Below the pieces are notes generated by a model. It saw nothing but the letters and a program-made list of their open reading frames with translations. It did no database searches and was not told the DNA's origin. A stretch of 26,678 nt of DNA, from positions 1-26,678 of IMG/VR virus record IMGVR_UViG_3300020446_000067. The stretch is one strand, 5' to 3'. The translations under genes and the position numbers were made by a program. This DNA is from a virus. Positions 7,799 to 15,874 of the stretch are shown in pieces. Within the stretch, counting starts at the first letter, position 1. Each line of letters begins with the position of its first letter.

Positions 7799-9360
7799 TG
7801 AGTGAAAAAGAATATACAGTAATTGTAAAAGCAGGTGTAAACTTAGAAGAAGTTGAAAATGATTTAACTGCTTCTTCGGGAGATTCTAGTTCTATACCTA
7901 ATAGAAGTGTAGACATAGTTAATGCTAGACCCGGTAGTAGAAGAGCAACACACTTTGCATTAACTGATGAAGAAGCTAAGAATTTAGAAAACGATCCAAG
8001 AGTCGAAGCTGTAGAAATACCACCAGATCAAAGAGATGATATAAAGATAGGTTTTAACGCAACCCAAATTGCAAACTTTACAAAAGGAGGTAATCCAGAT
8101 ACTGATACTTCTAAAGTTAATTGGGGGTTAAAAAGAGCTAACATGCCTACAAATCTATATGCAAGTGGCACAACAACAGACCAAAATTACGAATATGCTT
8201 TAGAAGGTGAAGGTGTTGATATTGTTATACAAGATAGCGGAGTACAATTTGATCATCCAGAATTTATTGACAATTTAGGAAACAACAGATGTGTATCGTT
8301 TGATTGGTATTCAACTGGAGTATCAGGATCTTTAAATGCAAATTTTTATAGAGATTACGACGGGCACGGTACGCACTGTGCAGGAATAGTTGCAGGTAAA
8401 ACATATGGTTTTGCAAAAAAAGCTAGAATATTCAGTCAAAAACTATCAGGACTAGAAGGTGCAGGAGATGCTGGTACAGGTATGCCTATACTAGATAGTT
8501 TTGATGCAATTAGGTTATGGCATGCTAATAAACCTGTTCAACCTAATGGATACAAAAGACCAACAGTGGTAAACATGAGTTGGGGCTATTTTAGTGAGGT
8601 CACAGGAAATCCTACAGGTGGCACATATAGAGGAACAAGCTGGACTTACGGTGTTGATTATACAACAAGAACTGGGTTATGGGCAGGCACTGGCGTAGTT
8701 CCAGAATTGGCGGCACTGAGTGCTTCAAGAATGCCTAATCGTGTTACAGCAGTAGATGCTGAAGTCGAAGATTTAATTGCAGGCGGAGTGCATGTTGTTA
8801 TTGCCGCAGGAAATGATTTTTATAAAGGTGATTTATCTACAGGTACTGATTATAATAATTCAGTAGTATATGGAGGATTAACATATTTCTATCATAGAGG
8901 AAGTAGTCCACATAGTGATAATTCACTTATGGTTGGAAATATTGACACAGGAGTTCAAAATGATCAAGATAAAACATATCAAAGTTCAAGTAGAGGCCCA
9001 AGAGTAAATATATGGGCTCCAGGAACAAATATTTTTTCATGTGTAAGTACAACAAATGTTTATAGTGGACTTGACTACCCTTCAAATACTAATTTTAAGA
9101 TAGCAAAATTAAATGGAACAAGTTTTGCGGCTCCTCAAGTAGCTGGTGTTTCAGCACTTATGGCTGGTGCTAACCCACAGATTACTCCGGCTCAACTAAA
9201 GCAACAGATTACAGCAGATGCAAAAAATGTAATTTACGATACAGCTAGTGACAGTGATTATGACCAATTTGGAACAAGTCTACTAGGTGCAGATAACAAA
9301 ATGTTGTTTAATAAATATGGTAGACAACCTTTTAAATTTAAAAATATAGGATTAGGATAG
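7798..9360 (+). CDS. Subtilisin-like serine protease (S8) in the virion operon
   Basis: 520 residues with the complete S8 triad: D146 in VIQDSGV, H190 in DGHGTHCAG, and S442 in NGTSFAAPQVAG. N339 in VVIAAGND fits the oxyanion hole. Residues ~5-75 (starting YTVIVKAGV and ending near RVEAVEIPP) look like an I9-type propeptide, so autocleavage near residues 75-85 is likely. There is no signal peptide, so it is not exported by the normal route. The gene is coupled to the upstream fibre gene by a stop/start overlap and followed by another fibre gene after twelve bases. It probably either matures tail or fibre proteins or is carried on the particle to attack host surface proteins. The family call is secure; the role is inference. 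Confidence 0.9.
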   Translation: MSEKEYTVIVKAGVNLEEVENDLTASSGDSSSIPNRSVDIVNARPGSRRATHFALTDEEAKNLENDPRVEAVEIPPDQRDDIKIGFNATQIANFTKGGNPDTDTSKVNWGLKRANMPTNLYASGTTTDQNYEYALEGEGVDIVIQDSGVQFDHPEFIDNLGNNRCVSFDWYSTGVSGSLNANFYRDYDGHGTHCAGIVAGKTYGFAKKARIFSQKLSGLEGAGDAGTGMPILDSFDAIRLWHANKPVQPNGYKRPTVVNMSWGYFSEVTGNPTGGTYRGTSWTYGVDYTTRTGLWAGTGVVPELAALSASRMPNRVTAVDAEVEDLIAGGVHVVIAAGNDFYKGDLSTGTDYNNSVVYGGLTYFYHRGSSPHSDNSLMVGNIDTGVQNDQDKTYQSSSRGPRVNIWAPGTNIFSCVSTTNVYSGLDYPSNTNFKIAKLNGTSFAAPQVAGVSALMAGANPQITPAQLKQQITADAKNVIYDTASDSDYDQFGTSLLGADNKMLFNKYGRQPFKFKNIGLG

Positions 9361-9372
9361 AAGGAGTAACAT

Positions 9373-10983
9373 ATGGCAATAAATTTTCCAAATAGTCCTT
9401 CAGTAAGTGATACACATGTTGTAGGTGGCACAACATGGCAATGGGACGGCACAGCTTGGAATATTGTTGGCAATTCAATTGAAGCAAACAAATTTACAAG
9501 TGTAACAGGTGATACAGGAAGTATTGTTGCAGATGCAACTGCTGATACATTTAAGGTAGCAGGTGGCACAGATATTTCAACATCTATTACAGGGGATGTG
9601 CTAACAGTAAACTTTACTGGAGCATCTGGAGGCACTACACAAAATTTATTTGAAACATTTACAGCTGATCAAGGAAGTACAACTGCTAACACAACTACAG
9701 ATACATTGAGTATTGCCGGCGGTACAAATATATCTACAGTAATAGCAACAGATTCGGATATAGTCACTATTAATATGGATTCTTTTCCAATTAATTTTTT
9801 AAGTGATGTCGACACATCATCTAATCCACCTAACGTAGGCCAAGTTTTAAAATGGGATGGAGCAAAGTGGGCACCTGGTGCAGATGCAACTTCAGGAGGA
9901 GCAGGCACTGATGCAGATACACTTGATGGGTTTGATAGTCAATACTTCTTAAATTATAATAACTTGCAAAATACACCAGCTGTGTTAACATTATCAAGTT
10001 TGAGTGTTGGTGTAGAAAATACACCTGCAGGAAATGGTGCTATAAGTTATGACAATACAACTGGGCAATTTAAATTTACACCACCAACAGCCGCAGGCTT
10101 AGGAGCATTAACTGCGGAAGTTAACGATCTTTCATCAGCAGTTACATGGGCAAATGTACCAGATGCAAATATTACACAAAGTTCAGTAACCCAACACCAA
10201 GCGGCATTAAGTATTACAGAAAGCCAAATAAGCGATTTACAAAGTTATTTGACATCTGTATCAGCAAGTGATCTTAGTGCAATTAGTATAGACGCACTAA
10301 GTGATGTAGATACAACAACATCTGCACCTAGTAGCAATGATGTATTAGCTTGGGATGGAGCTAAATGGGCACCTAGTTCAGCCGCAGGTGGAGGTGATGC
10401 TAACCAGAATGCATTTAGTAACATAGCCGTTGCAGGACAAAATACTATACAAGCAGATACTACTACTGATACACTTAATTTAATAGGGTCGGGCGGTATA
10501 AACATCACAACTAATGACAGTTCAGATACTGTTACAATAGGATTTACAGCAACTGGTTTAAACTTTAACACCTTACAAGATGCTAATAATGCTAGTTTAA
10601 ATGTTGCATTAATTTATGAACCAGCAATAGCAATGCTTAGGGTATCAGCAGTAGGACAATCGGCCTACTTATTCAATTCACATTATTCAGGAAACAATCC
10701 AACAATTTATGCACTTGCAGGTACTACTATTGCTTTTGATTTAAGTAGTGCAGGATCACATCCTTTTGAAATACAAGATCCAACATCAAATCCTTACAAT
10801 GTAGGATTAGTATATGTTGACAGTTCCGGAGGCGTGCAAACAGGAAGTAATGCACAAGGTAAAGATAGTGGTGTTTTATATTGGCGTATTCCTGAGTCTA
10901 TTAGTGGAAATTATAGATATCAATGCACAGCACACCCTGCTATGGTAGGTGCAATTACAATTAAAAGATTGTCAGTAATTTAA
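9373..10983 (+). CDS. Fibre-like virion protein with C-terminal cupredoxin (full type-1 Cu ligand set)
   Basis: 536 residues, with AAGGAG seven bases before the ATG. Residues 1-30 carry a W-rich cap (TWQWDGTAWN). Three beta repeats with a TxDTxxxxGG(T)xIx pattern lie near 41-82, 96-135 and 348-392. A 27-residue unit beginning LSDVDT and ending WDGAKWAP occurs at 143-169 and again at 309-335. Residues ~445-536 look like a cupredoxin: GTTIAFDLSS, H463 in SHPFEI, then YQCTAHPAMVGAI with C518, H521 and M524. The C-x2-H-x2-M spacing equals that of amicyanin. The repeats and the preceding fibre and protease genes support a tail fibre or other surface protein. Its stop shares bases with the stop of the convergent minus-strand gene. 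Metal content is predicted, not shown. Confidence 0.7.
   Translation: MAINFPNSPSVSDTHVVGGTTWQWDGTAWNIVGNSIEANKFTSVTGDTGSIVADATADTFKVAGGTDISTSITGDVLTVNFTGASGGTTQNLFETFTADQGSTTANTTTDTLSIAGGTNISTVIATDSDIVTINMDSFPINFLSDVDTSSNPPNVGQVLKWDGAKWAPGADATSGGAGTDADTLDGFDSQYFLNYNNLQNTPAVLTLSSLSVGVENTPAGNGAISYDNTTGQFKFTPPTAAGLGALTAEVNDLSSAVTWANVPDANITQSSVTQHQAALSITESQISDLQSYLTSVSASDLSAISIDALSDVDTTTSAPSSNDVLAWDGAKWAPSSAAGGGDANQNAFSNIAVAGQNTIQADTTTDTLNLIGSGGINITTNDSSDTVTIGFTATGLNFNTLQDANNASLNVALIYEPAIAMLRVSAVGQSAYLFNSHYSGNNPTIYALAGTTIAFDLSSAGSHPFEIQDPTSNPYNVGLVYVDSSGGVQTGSNAQGKDSGVLYWRIPESISGNYRYQCTAHPAMVGAITIKRLSVI
9799..9879 (+). repeat. Intragenic 27-codon repeat, copy 1 (LSDVDT...WDGAKWAP)
   Basis: Encodes residues 143-169 of the fibre protein. 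The second copy lies at 10297-10377, 498 bases later. Both start LSDVDT and end WDGAKWAP, with a variable middle. Third-position differences show the copies are not recent. Confidence 0.8.
10297..10377 (+). repeat. Intragenic 27-codon repeat, copy 2
   Basis: Second copy of the unit at 9799-9879, encoding residues 309-335 of the same protein. The WDGAKWAP end is identical at the protein level. Confidence 0.8.
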
Positions 10984-11243
10984 GTTTTAACAGATAACAG
11001 GCTTTGTACTTCAGATCTTAAACGTACAATTTTTTCTCTATCATCAGAAGCGAGATTAGGTCTAATAAATCCACCCGCTCTAGAATCATGCTGTTGGTCT
11101 ATTGATTCTGCTACACGCAATATTTCTTTGCATAATTTTAAAACTTTTTCTTTTATGTTTTTATTAGGTTGAGATCTAGCAGTTTTTTTGAAACCTTCTA
11201 TTTCTACTCTAAGCGTACTAGCATGTGTTAATTTATTCAGCAC
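10980..11243 (-). CDS. Small hypothetical helical protein, GTG start
   Basis: 87 residues starting with GTG. The start is supported by GGAG seven bases upstream (CCGGAGAATAAAA, then GTG), and it overlaps the cupin gene end by 11 bases. The protein is basic and almost wholly helical in appearance (KEKVLKLCKEILRVAESID, later DDREKIVRLRSEVQSLLSV), with a short loop containing SRAGGFIRPN. No family is recognised. It is the last gene of the minus-strand operon, and its stop (TAA read from 10982-10980) shares two bases with the stop of the plus-strand fibre gene. It could be a small DNA-binding or structural protein; there is nothing to decide. Confidence 0.5.
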   Translation of the reverse strand: MLNKLTHASTLRVEIEGFKKTARSQPNKNIKEKVLKLCKEILRVAESIDQQHDSRAGGFIRPNLASDDREKIVRLRSEVQSLLSVKT

Positions 11244-11610
11244 TTTTATTCTCCGGATTTATTGGTTTTGCAGGTATAACAATATGCGTATCACTTCCTG
11301 CATTATTATTTACCTCAGAAACAGAGCTATTATCTACTAGGGCTTCCAAAGAACAAGGTATTAATGGAGGAGCATGAAATACACTACCTTCTGACATTTC
11401 TTGATCATATATTTGTCCTGTAGATGTATCTATATATCTTAACTTAAATTTACCTGTATTAACAAAGTAATGTTTCTCTTTTTCTTTATGATAGTGTAAA
11501 GGAGTTTTATTTCCAGCTTTTTCAAATACTAATATTTTACCTTGGTAATTTGCTGTTGATGCCCAAAGTAAATCATAACCGTAATCTGTTTTAATTGAAT
11601 TGTTTGCCAT
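11233..11610 (-). CDS. Cupin-domain protein with Cys in the second metal motif
   Basis: 125 residues forming a single cupin barrel. Motif 1 is intact: G33-x5-H39-x-H41-x3-E45-x7-G53 (HYHKEKE). In motif 2, beginning EGSVFHAPPLIP, the position normally held by the metal-binding His is C86 (IPCSLEA). The metal site would therefore be His2-Glu-Cys, as in some thiol-ligand cupins, or weakened. The last ~35 residues are a polar tail. The gene overlaps the halogenase end by 20 bases and the next gene by 11, so the three are translationally linked. It may act on the product or substrate of the neighbouring halogenase, or be a sugar or metabolite binding protein; this is inference from context. Confidence 0.7.
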   Translation of the reverse strand: MANNSIKTDYGYDLLWASTANYQGKILVFEKAGNKTPLHYHKEKEKHYFVNTGKFKLRYIDTSTGQIYDQEMSEGSVFHAPPLIPCSLEALVDNSSVSEVNNNAGSDTHIVIPAKPINPENKSAE

Positions 11611-12802
11611 TGATTTTATTTTCCAAGTTTAGTCCTTTTATGTTTTGATACCAAGAATGTAACCCCCAAGTGCCATATTCTGTGTCATTACTACTAGATT
11701 TAAATTCTTTGTCTACTAATCGATTCATAATTTTATTTTTGCTTGATTTTACAGTATTAAAAAATTCAGCAAATTCTGTATCATAAAACACTCTATTTTT
11801 ATATAATTTATTTGCTTTATCCTGTGCGTTTATCCAAAAATGAGTGTCGTATTTACTGCCTGCAAGGTAATGTAAATTTATCATATTTTCTACTTGTTGC
11901 AATTTTAGTGTGTAGACATTGTTTATATAGTCTAAAGAGTCGTTTACTCCTAACACATACCCTGCACAGAGTTTACTAACCATTATCATAGAACTAATAG
12001 AAGTGGCTTCTAATGGTTCCAAAAAGAAACTTGCGTTACCATTATATCCTACATGGTCTTCAAAATTTGTATTTCTATAATAATTTTTAAAACTAAAGGC
12101 ATTTGTAGTTTCACTAGGTTGTAAATTAAATTCTTCAAAAATATTTTTTACATCTTCTTTTACTTCTTCTAAAGAATTTATTTTATTATTGTACATATAC
12201 CCTATACTACATCTGTTTTGTAATGGTATTCCCCATACCCAACCATATGGTCTTGCAACAGTTAACGTATAATCAAACTTTGGTTCTGGCCAAAAACATT
12301 GGGTGACATAAACACTATTAACTGGTATGTATTCAGTTAGGTTATAATCTTCGTATGACTTAGGTTTGCCCGAGCAATCTAGCACATAGTCACTGTCATT
12401 ATTGTGTGTATCTTTATTACCTTGTATAATTTTTACATTAGGATAATTTTCTTTTATTTTTTGTTCTATAAAATCCTGTAATTTTAATGCGTTGAAATGA
12501 ATTGCAACATTAGGCGTCATAAACTTGTGCGTATAATCACAACCTGTAGTTGTATATCCTATTTTTCTTATTCCATTTTTATAATTACCGTCAATATGTT
12601 TTAGGTCCGGCCATCCAAATCCTAAACTTTCTCCTAACATGTTTACAACATCTAAAGTAGTTCCTTCTCCTACAGCTTGTGGATTGATTTCAGGATCGTA
12701 TATCCATTCTATTTCTAAATCATGGTAATTAGATATATTAGCAATATTTGCAACTGAAATACAACCTGCTGTGCCTTTACCTATGACTGTAATCTTTTTC
12801 AT
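11591..12802 (-). CDS. Flavin-dependent halogenase-like protein, second and shorter copy
   Basis: 403 residues, about 100 fewer than the first halogenase, but with the family's key parts. These are GKGTAG (residues 8-13) for FAD, AVGEGTT (43-49), and candidate catalytic K75 in GNYKNGI. The WxWxIP signature is at 188-193 (WVWGIP), and FLEPLEATS around 260-268 carries E265. Everything needed for hypohalous acid chemistry thus seems present, and the shortening lies mainly in the middle substrate-binding region. It begins within the stop of the NUDIX gene (ATGA on the minus strand) and overlaps the cupin gene. It is strongly diverged from the copy at 1382-2914, so it is probably not a local duplication. 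Some PF04820 members have other activities, so the substrate and even halogenation are unproven. Confidence 0.8.
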   Translation of the reverse strand: MKKITVIGKGTAGCISVANIANISNYHDLEIEWIYDPEINPQAVGEGTTLDVVNMLGESLGFGWPDLKHIDGNYKNGIRKIGYTTTGCDYTHKFMTPNVAIHFNALKLQDFIEQKIKENYPNVKIIQGNKDTHNNDSDYVLDCSGKPKSYEDYNLTEYIPVNSVYVTQCFWPEPKFDYTLTVARPYGWVWGIPLQNRCSIGYMYNNKINSLEEVKEDVKNIFEEFNLQPSETTNAFSFKNYYRNTNFEDHVGYNGNASFFLEPLEATSISSMIMVSKLCAGYVLGVNDSLDYINNVYTLKLQQVENMINLHYLAGSKYDTHFWINAQDKANKLYKNRVFYDTEFAEFFNTVKSSKNKIMNRLVDKEFKSSSNDTEYGTWGLHSWYQNIKGLNLENKINGKQFN

Positions 12803-13227
12803 ACTAAATCAATTAATTTGAACACTGTTTCTAGTTTAGTTAAATTAACTTTATTTGAAAGTGTGTTTCTCAATCCTTGGTGTAATGGTTTTGGCCATTT
12901 ATTAAATGATACCCAAGCATAACCATTGTGTTCTATATTCAAAGTTGGTATAAACTCTTTTTCTATTACACAAAGGTATGTATGGAATTTAAATTTACTA
13001 TCATTACTAATAAATGTTTCAAGAGGTATAGTTTTGATAATCGAAGTTTCGCCTATTTCTTCTTTTATTTCACGTTGTAAGGCTGACCACGGTGTTTCTT
13101 TGTCTTCATTTGTACCACCAACAAGACCCCATAGATCTTTCTGTTTGCCTTGCGTTCTATGTAAAAACAAAAATCGCTTAGATTTTTTGGCGTAGAATAA
13201 TGCACCACTACAGATAATTTCTTTCAT
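12799..13227 (-). CDS. NUDIX hydrolase
   Basis: 142 residues, a complete small Nudix domain. The Nudix box runs from G38 to G59 and fits G-x5-E-x7-RE-U-x-EE-x-G: G38, E44, R52-E53, E56-E57 and G59 are all present, with Glu instead of a hydrophobic residue after G59. The family hydrolyses a nucleoside diphosphate linked to another group, including oxidised nucleotides, NAD(H), sugar nucleotides and RNA caps. The gene follows gp15 by 13 bases with no clear ribosome site, so it probably depends on upstream translation, and it overlaps the halogenase start by four bases. A link to FAD or NAD turnover for the halogenase is attractive but only inferred from position. Confidence 0.88.
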   Translation of the reverse strand: MKEIICSGALFYAKKSKRFLFLHRTQGKQKDLWGLVGGTNEDKETPWSALQREIKEEIGETSIIKTIPLETFISNDSKFKFHTYLCVIEKEFIPTLNIEHNGYAWVSFNKWPKPLHQGLRNTLSNKVNLTKLETVFKLIDLV

Positions 13228-13240
13228 ATAACTAATTATC

Positions 13241-14704
13241 TTAGAATTTTATACGCCAGGTTCCTTGTGGATACTCACCTTCAAATGCAAGTAGCCATTC
13301 ACCTTTTTCAAATTTGTATTGTATTCCTGTATTTAGATTTGTGGTATAGACTGTAGTACTAGCATTACTGCTAGAATCAAATACTATATGCCATTTAGAC
13401 CCATCCCATTCTACTATATCGTTAGCGCCTGCAATAAAGTCTGTACCATCTGCATTTTTCCATGCATCAGCACCATCAGCATTAATAGCATCACCAATAG
13501 ACTCGTCAAGTAACAGTATTCGCGTACCTGCGGTTTTTAAAGATAATGGATTTGTTTTAGAAGGATCAATTATAAAGTTTATCTTTGAATTATCTCCTGT
13601 AGGCCCAGTTATAACTGTGTCTGTTGGTAATGTATCTGGATCCCAATTGACTGTAAGCATATATTCGTTTAATGGATTAATTGTAACAGTACCAGTTATT
13701 TCATTAGTCAAATCAGAGCGTTTCAATCTTAGCTCTGTTATTCCTGATTGATATGTTTCAGTAAATGCTTCCAACCAAGCTGGCCATGCAATTTTTCCTT
13801 CAACACCATTTTCTACTAATTGTGCTGTGTTGTTTAAAACTAATAAATCGTAATTTTTATACGTTGTGGTTTGTAAACTAGTAGTTTGAGATTTTTCTTT
13901 ATCAAGAACAAACTCATTTACAACATTTCCGTTTTCATCTATAGAAACTTTTGCTTTAGTGGTTGCTTCAGGTCGAGCAGTATCAGCAAACGCTAATTGT
14001 TCGGGCATAGATAAATGTAAATTAATTGTTCCTCTAGACTCATCAAATATACTTGTTACAATATTAGTAACAACGCCAAGTTTTTTAACTTTTGTAGGTG
14101 GTGAAATATAAATTGGGGAACTAAAACTTAATGTAGCTACGTCTATTTCACTTTCTGTTCCCATTGGAATACTTCTACTGCTAAAATTCACAGTTTCTAA
14201 ATTTAACACAGACAAACTGGTCCAATCAACATAGTTGTCTGTAGTCTGTATTTCCAAACTAGGATTGAACAACATCATGATTTGTTCCATAATCTGTAAT
14301 TTTTGATCTGTGTTTGTTGACCAAACATCTACGTTTACTGTTAAATTATAAGGAGTGGGCATGAGTCTTTCAACAGTATAATTTTTACCTTTAGTGTTTA
14401 AGTACTCTTTTCCTGATTCATCATACGCTCTTTCTCTTAAATTTAATTTATTAACATAACTACTGTCTGCTAATCTGTTACGATCTAATTCCAAGCCAGT
14501 AATGTATACAGCCATCCTTGGTGCAGAAGGAATAGCATTTTCACTGTTTTTGTTTATAATAGAAGCTACCTGCCTAGTCATATCACCATACATAACAGGC
14601 ACTTCTACAAATTTTGCTTGGTTGTCTTTATAAGAAAAATTACTAAACAATCTTACAATTTGTGTAATATATCTTCTTATTTGTCCGTCATAAAAGTGTT
14701 GCAT
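13241..14704 (-). CDS. 15: Tail sheath terminator / proximal tail sheath stabiliser, gp15-like
   Basis: 487 residues, against 272 in T4 gp15. The first ~215 residues align with gp15 as I recall it: FYDGQIRRYITQIVRLFSN, then VPVMYGDM, TPYNLTVNVDVWS, QIMEQIMMLFNPSLEI, and a closing SFSSPIYISPP. In T4, gp15 caps the tail and joins it to the neck. The extra ~270 C-terminal residues contain beta-rich segments and a WDGSKWHIV hairpin of the type also found in the fibre proteins here. The start lies one base after the gp14 stop, and the two genes form the head of the minus-strand operon. The gene name follows T4; identification rests on motif pattern and on gp14 next door. Confidence 0.8.
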   Translation of the reverse strand: MQHFYDGQIRRYITQIVRLFSNFSYKDNQAKFVEVPVMYGDMTRQVASIINKNSENAIPSAPRMAVYITGLELDRNRLADSSYVNKLNLRERAYDESGKEYLNTKGKNYTVERLMPTPYNLTVNVDVWSTNTDQKLQIMEQIMMLFNPSLEIQTTDNYVDWTSLSVLNLETVNFSSRSIPMGTESEIDVATLSFSSPIYISPPTKVKKLGVVTNIVTSIFDESRGTINLHLSMPEQLAFADTARPEATTKAKVSIDENGNVVNEFVLDKEKSQTTSLQTTTYKNYDLLVLNNTAQLVENGVEGKIAWPAWLEAFTETYQSGITELRLKRSDLTNEITGTVTINPLNEYMLTVNWDPDTLPTDTVITGPTGDNSKINFIIDPSKTNPLSLKTAGTRILLLDESIGDAINADGADAWKNADGTDFIAGANDIVEWDGSKWHIVFDSSSNASTTVYTTNLNTGIQYKFEKGEWLLAFEGEYPQGTWRIKF

Positions 14705-14705
14705 G

Positions 14706-15869
14706 TTAATTATCCGTCTTAGGTCTTAGAGCTTTACTTAAACTTTGTCTTTCTTGTACTGTTTCATCTGCTATTGTATTTGTTTGTACATTATTAATGA
14801 AGCTAGTTTTTTGTGTATTACGTGTATCAGTATTAGTCATTGTCATTCTGACTTTATCTTCCATCTTGACCCATCTACGGCCATCATATCTAAATAATCT
14901 ATTAGGTAACATATCTGTCCTCAAAAAATAATCGCCTTCTACTTGTCCGGTTGGAAAACTTATACCATGTCCAAACGCTTCACCGTTTGGTGCAATACCA
15001 TCTCCTACTAGATATCCATCGTATCCTTTACGTTTAGGAGTTTGTGTAACTCTATCTGCAAGTTCATTTGCAGTACTGGCATCTAATTCGCTAGTATCAG
15101 TTGTTACAATATCTATCGTACCATCTTCTTTAGTTGCAACAGTATACAAATGACTTGTGTCATATCCACTTTGTTTGGTGTCTGCTTCAGCTTGTTTTAC
15201 AACAGCATCATTAATTTCTTTTTGCTTGTTGTAATTACTCATTAAATCTCTAAGAGTATCACCACCTGGATTTTCTTCTTCAGCAGGTTTATCTAAAATA
15301 TCCTTAAATTCTTGGCTATCTACTATTTGTTTTAGTTTTAATCTATAAAGGTGTGGATACCAGGTAGGACTGTAACCTTCCGAAGCACGACTTACTTCTT
15401 CAACAACGTAATATCTTTTCATAGAAGTTGTAAAATCGCCCAATGCGTGTTCATCTCTTAAATGGGGAAGTTCTATTACATCTCCGCTAATAAATTTTCT
15501 ACCCAGAGTTTTCACTGAATTATTAATGTGTACAGTCATAAAAAGTGTATCATTAGCTAAGAATAATCCAAACTGTGATAAATTAAAATCAATATCTTGC
15601 ACATTATATACACCTCTTATAGTGTATATGTCTTGATCATATTTCCTATCCCTGTTTTCTAAAAATAGTAAATCCTGTATGTTTGTTTCTTGAAATACAT
15701 CATATTGAGGTTGATCAGCAGTTGCGTCTGCTGATGCCACTTGTTTAGGACCTAAATATTTGTGTACATGAACGTCTGTTCCGCCCACAGTAAACATCTC
15801 ATAGATACGGTCATCTATAAATTGATAATCTCGGCCCTTTTCTGGTTTGTATAAAGATAGTCTTGGCAT
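14706..15869 (-). CDS. 14: Neck protein, gp14-like
   Basis: 387 residues from the ATG at 15869 (MPRLSLYKPEKG). The N-terminal ~200 residues have the pattern of marine T4-like gp14: RDYQFIDDRIYEMF, LLFLENRDRKYD, LSQFGLFLANDTLF, GDVIELPHLRDEHAL and YSPTWYPHLYRLKLKQI. T4 gp14 is 256 residues; here a long hydrophilic linker and a C-terminal hairpin module (YFLRTD, then FRYDGRRWVKMED) are added. gp14 works with gp13 at the head-tail junction. An ATG two codons earlier (15875) is possible but overlaps the late promoter element on this strand. Neither start has a Shine-Dalgarno sequence. The gene is divergent from gp13 across only about 40 bases. Confidence 0.8.
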   Translation of the reverse strand: MPRLSLYKPEKGRDYQFIDDRIYEMFTVGGTDVHVHKYLGPKQVASADATADQPQYDVFQETNIQDLLFLENRDRKYDQDIYTIRGVYNVQDIDFNLSQFGLFLANDTLFMTVHINNSVKTLGRKFISGDVIELPHLRDEHALGDFTTSMKRYYVVEEVSRASEGYSPTWYPHLYRLKLKQIVDSQEFKDILDKPAEEENPGGDTLRDLMSNYNKQKEINDAVVKQAEADTKQSGYDTSHLYTVATKEDGTIDIVTTDTSELDASTANELADRVTQTPKRKGYDGYLVGDGIAPNGEAFGHGISFPTGQVEGDYFLRTDMLPNRLFRYDGRRWVKMEDKVRMTMTNTDTRNTQKTSFINNVQTNTIADETVQERQSLSKALRPKTDN

Positions 15870-15874
15870 ATACA

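Noticed and set aside
9258-9635. Minus-strand open frame of 125 codons across the protease-fibre junction
   Set aside because: It is a shadow of two well-supported plus-strand genes, with low-complexity Val/Pro/Ser sequence and no ribosome site.
10245-10571. Minus-strand open frame of 108 codons within the fibre gene
   Set aside because: It mirrors the repetitive fibre sequence, has no motif or ribosome site, and lies opposite a conserved repeat region.
11591-12802. Second halogenase as a decayed pseudogene
   Set aside because: It is shorter, but all nucleotide-binding and catalytic motifs are kept in one open frame with coupled neighbours.
12926-13195. Plus-strand open frame opposite the NUDIX gene
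   Set aside because: The minus strand encodes a complete Nudix box here; the plus frame has no recognisable feature.
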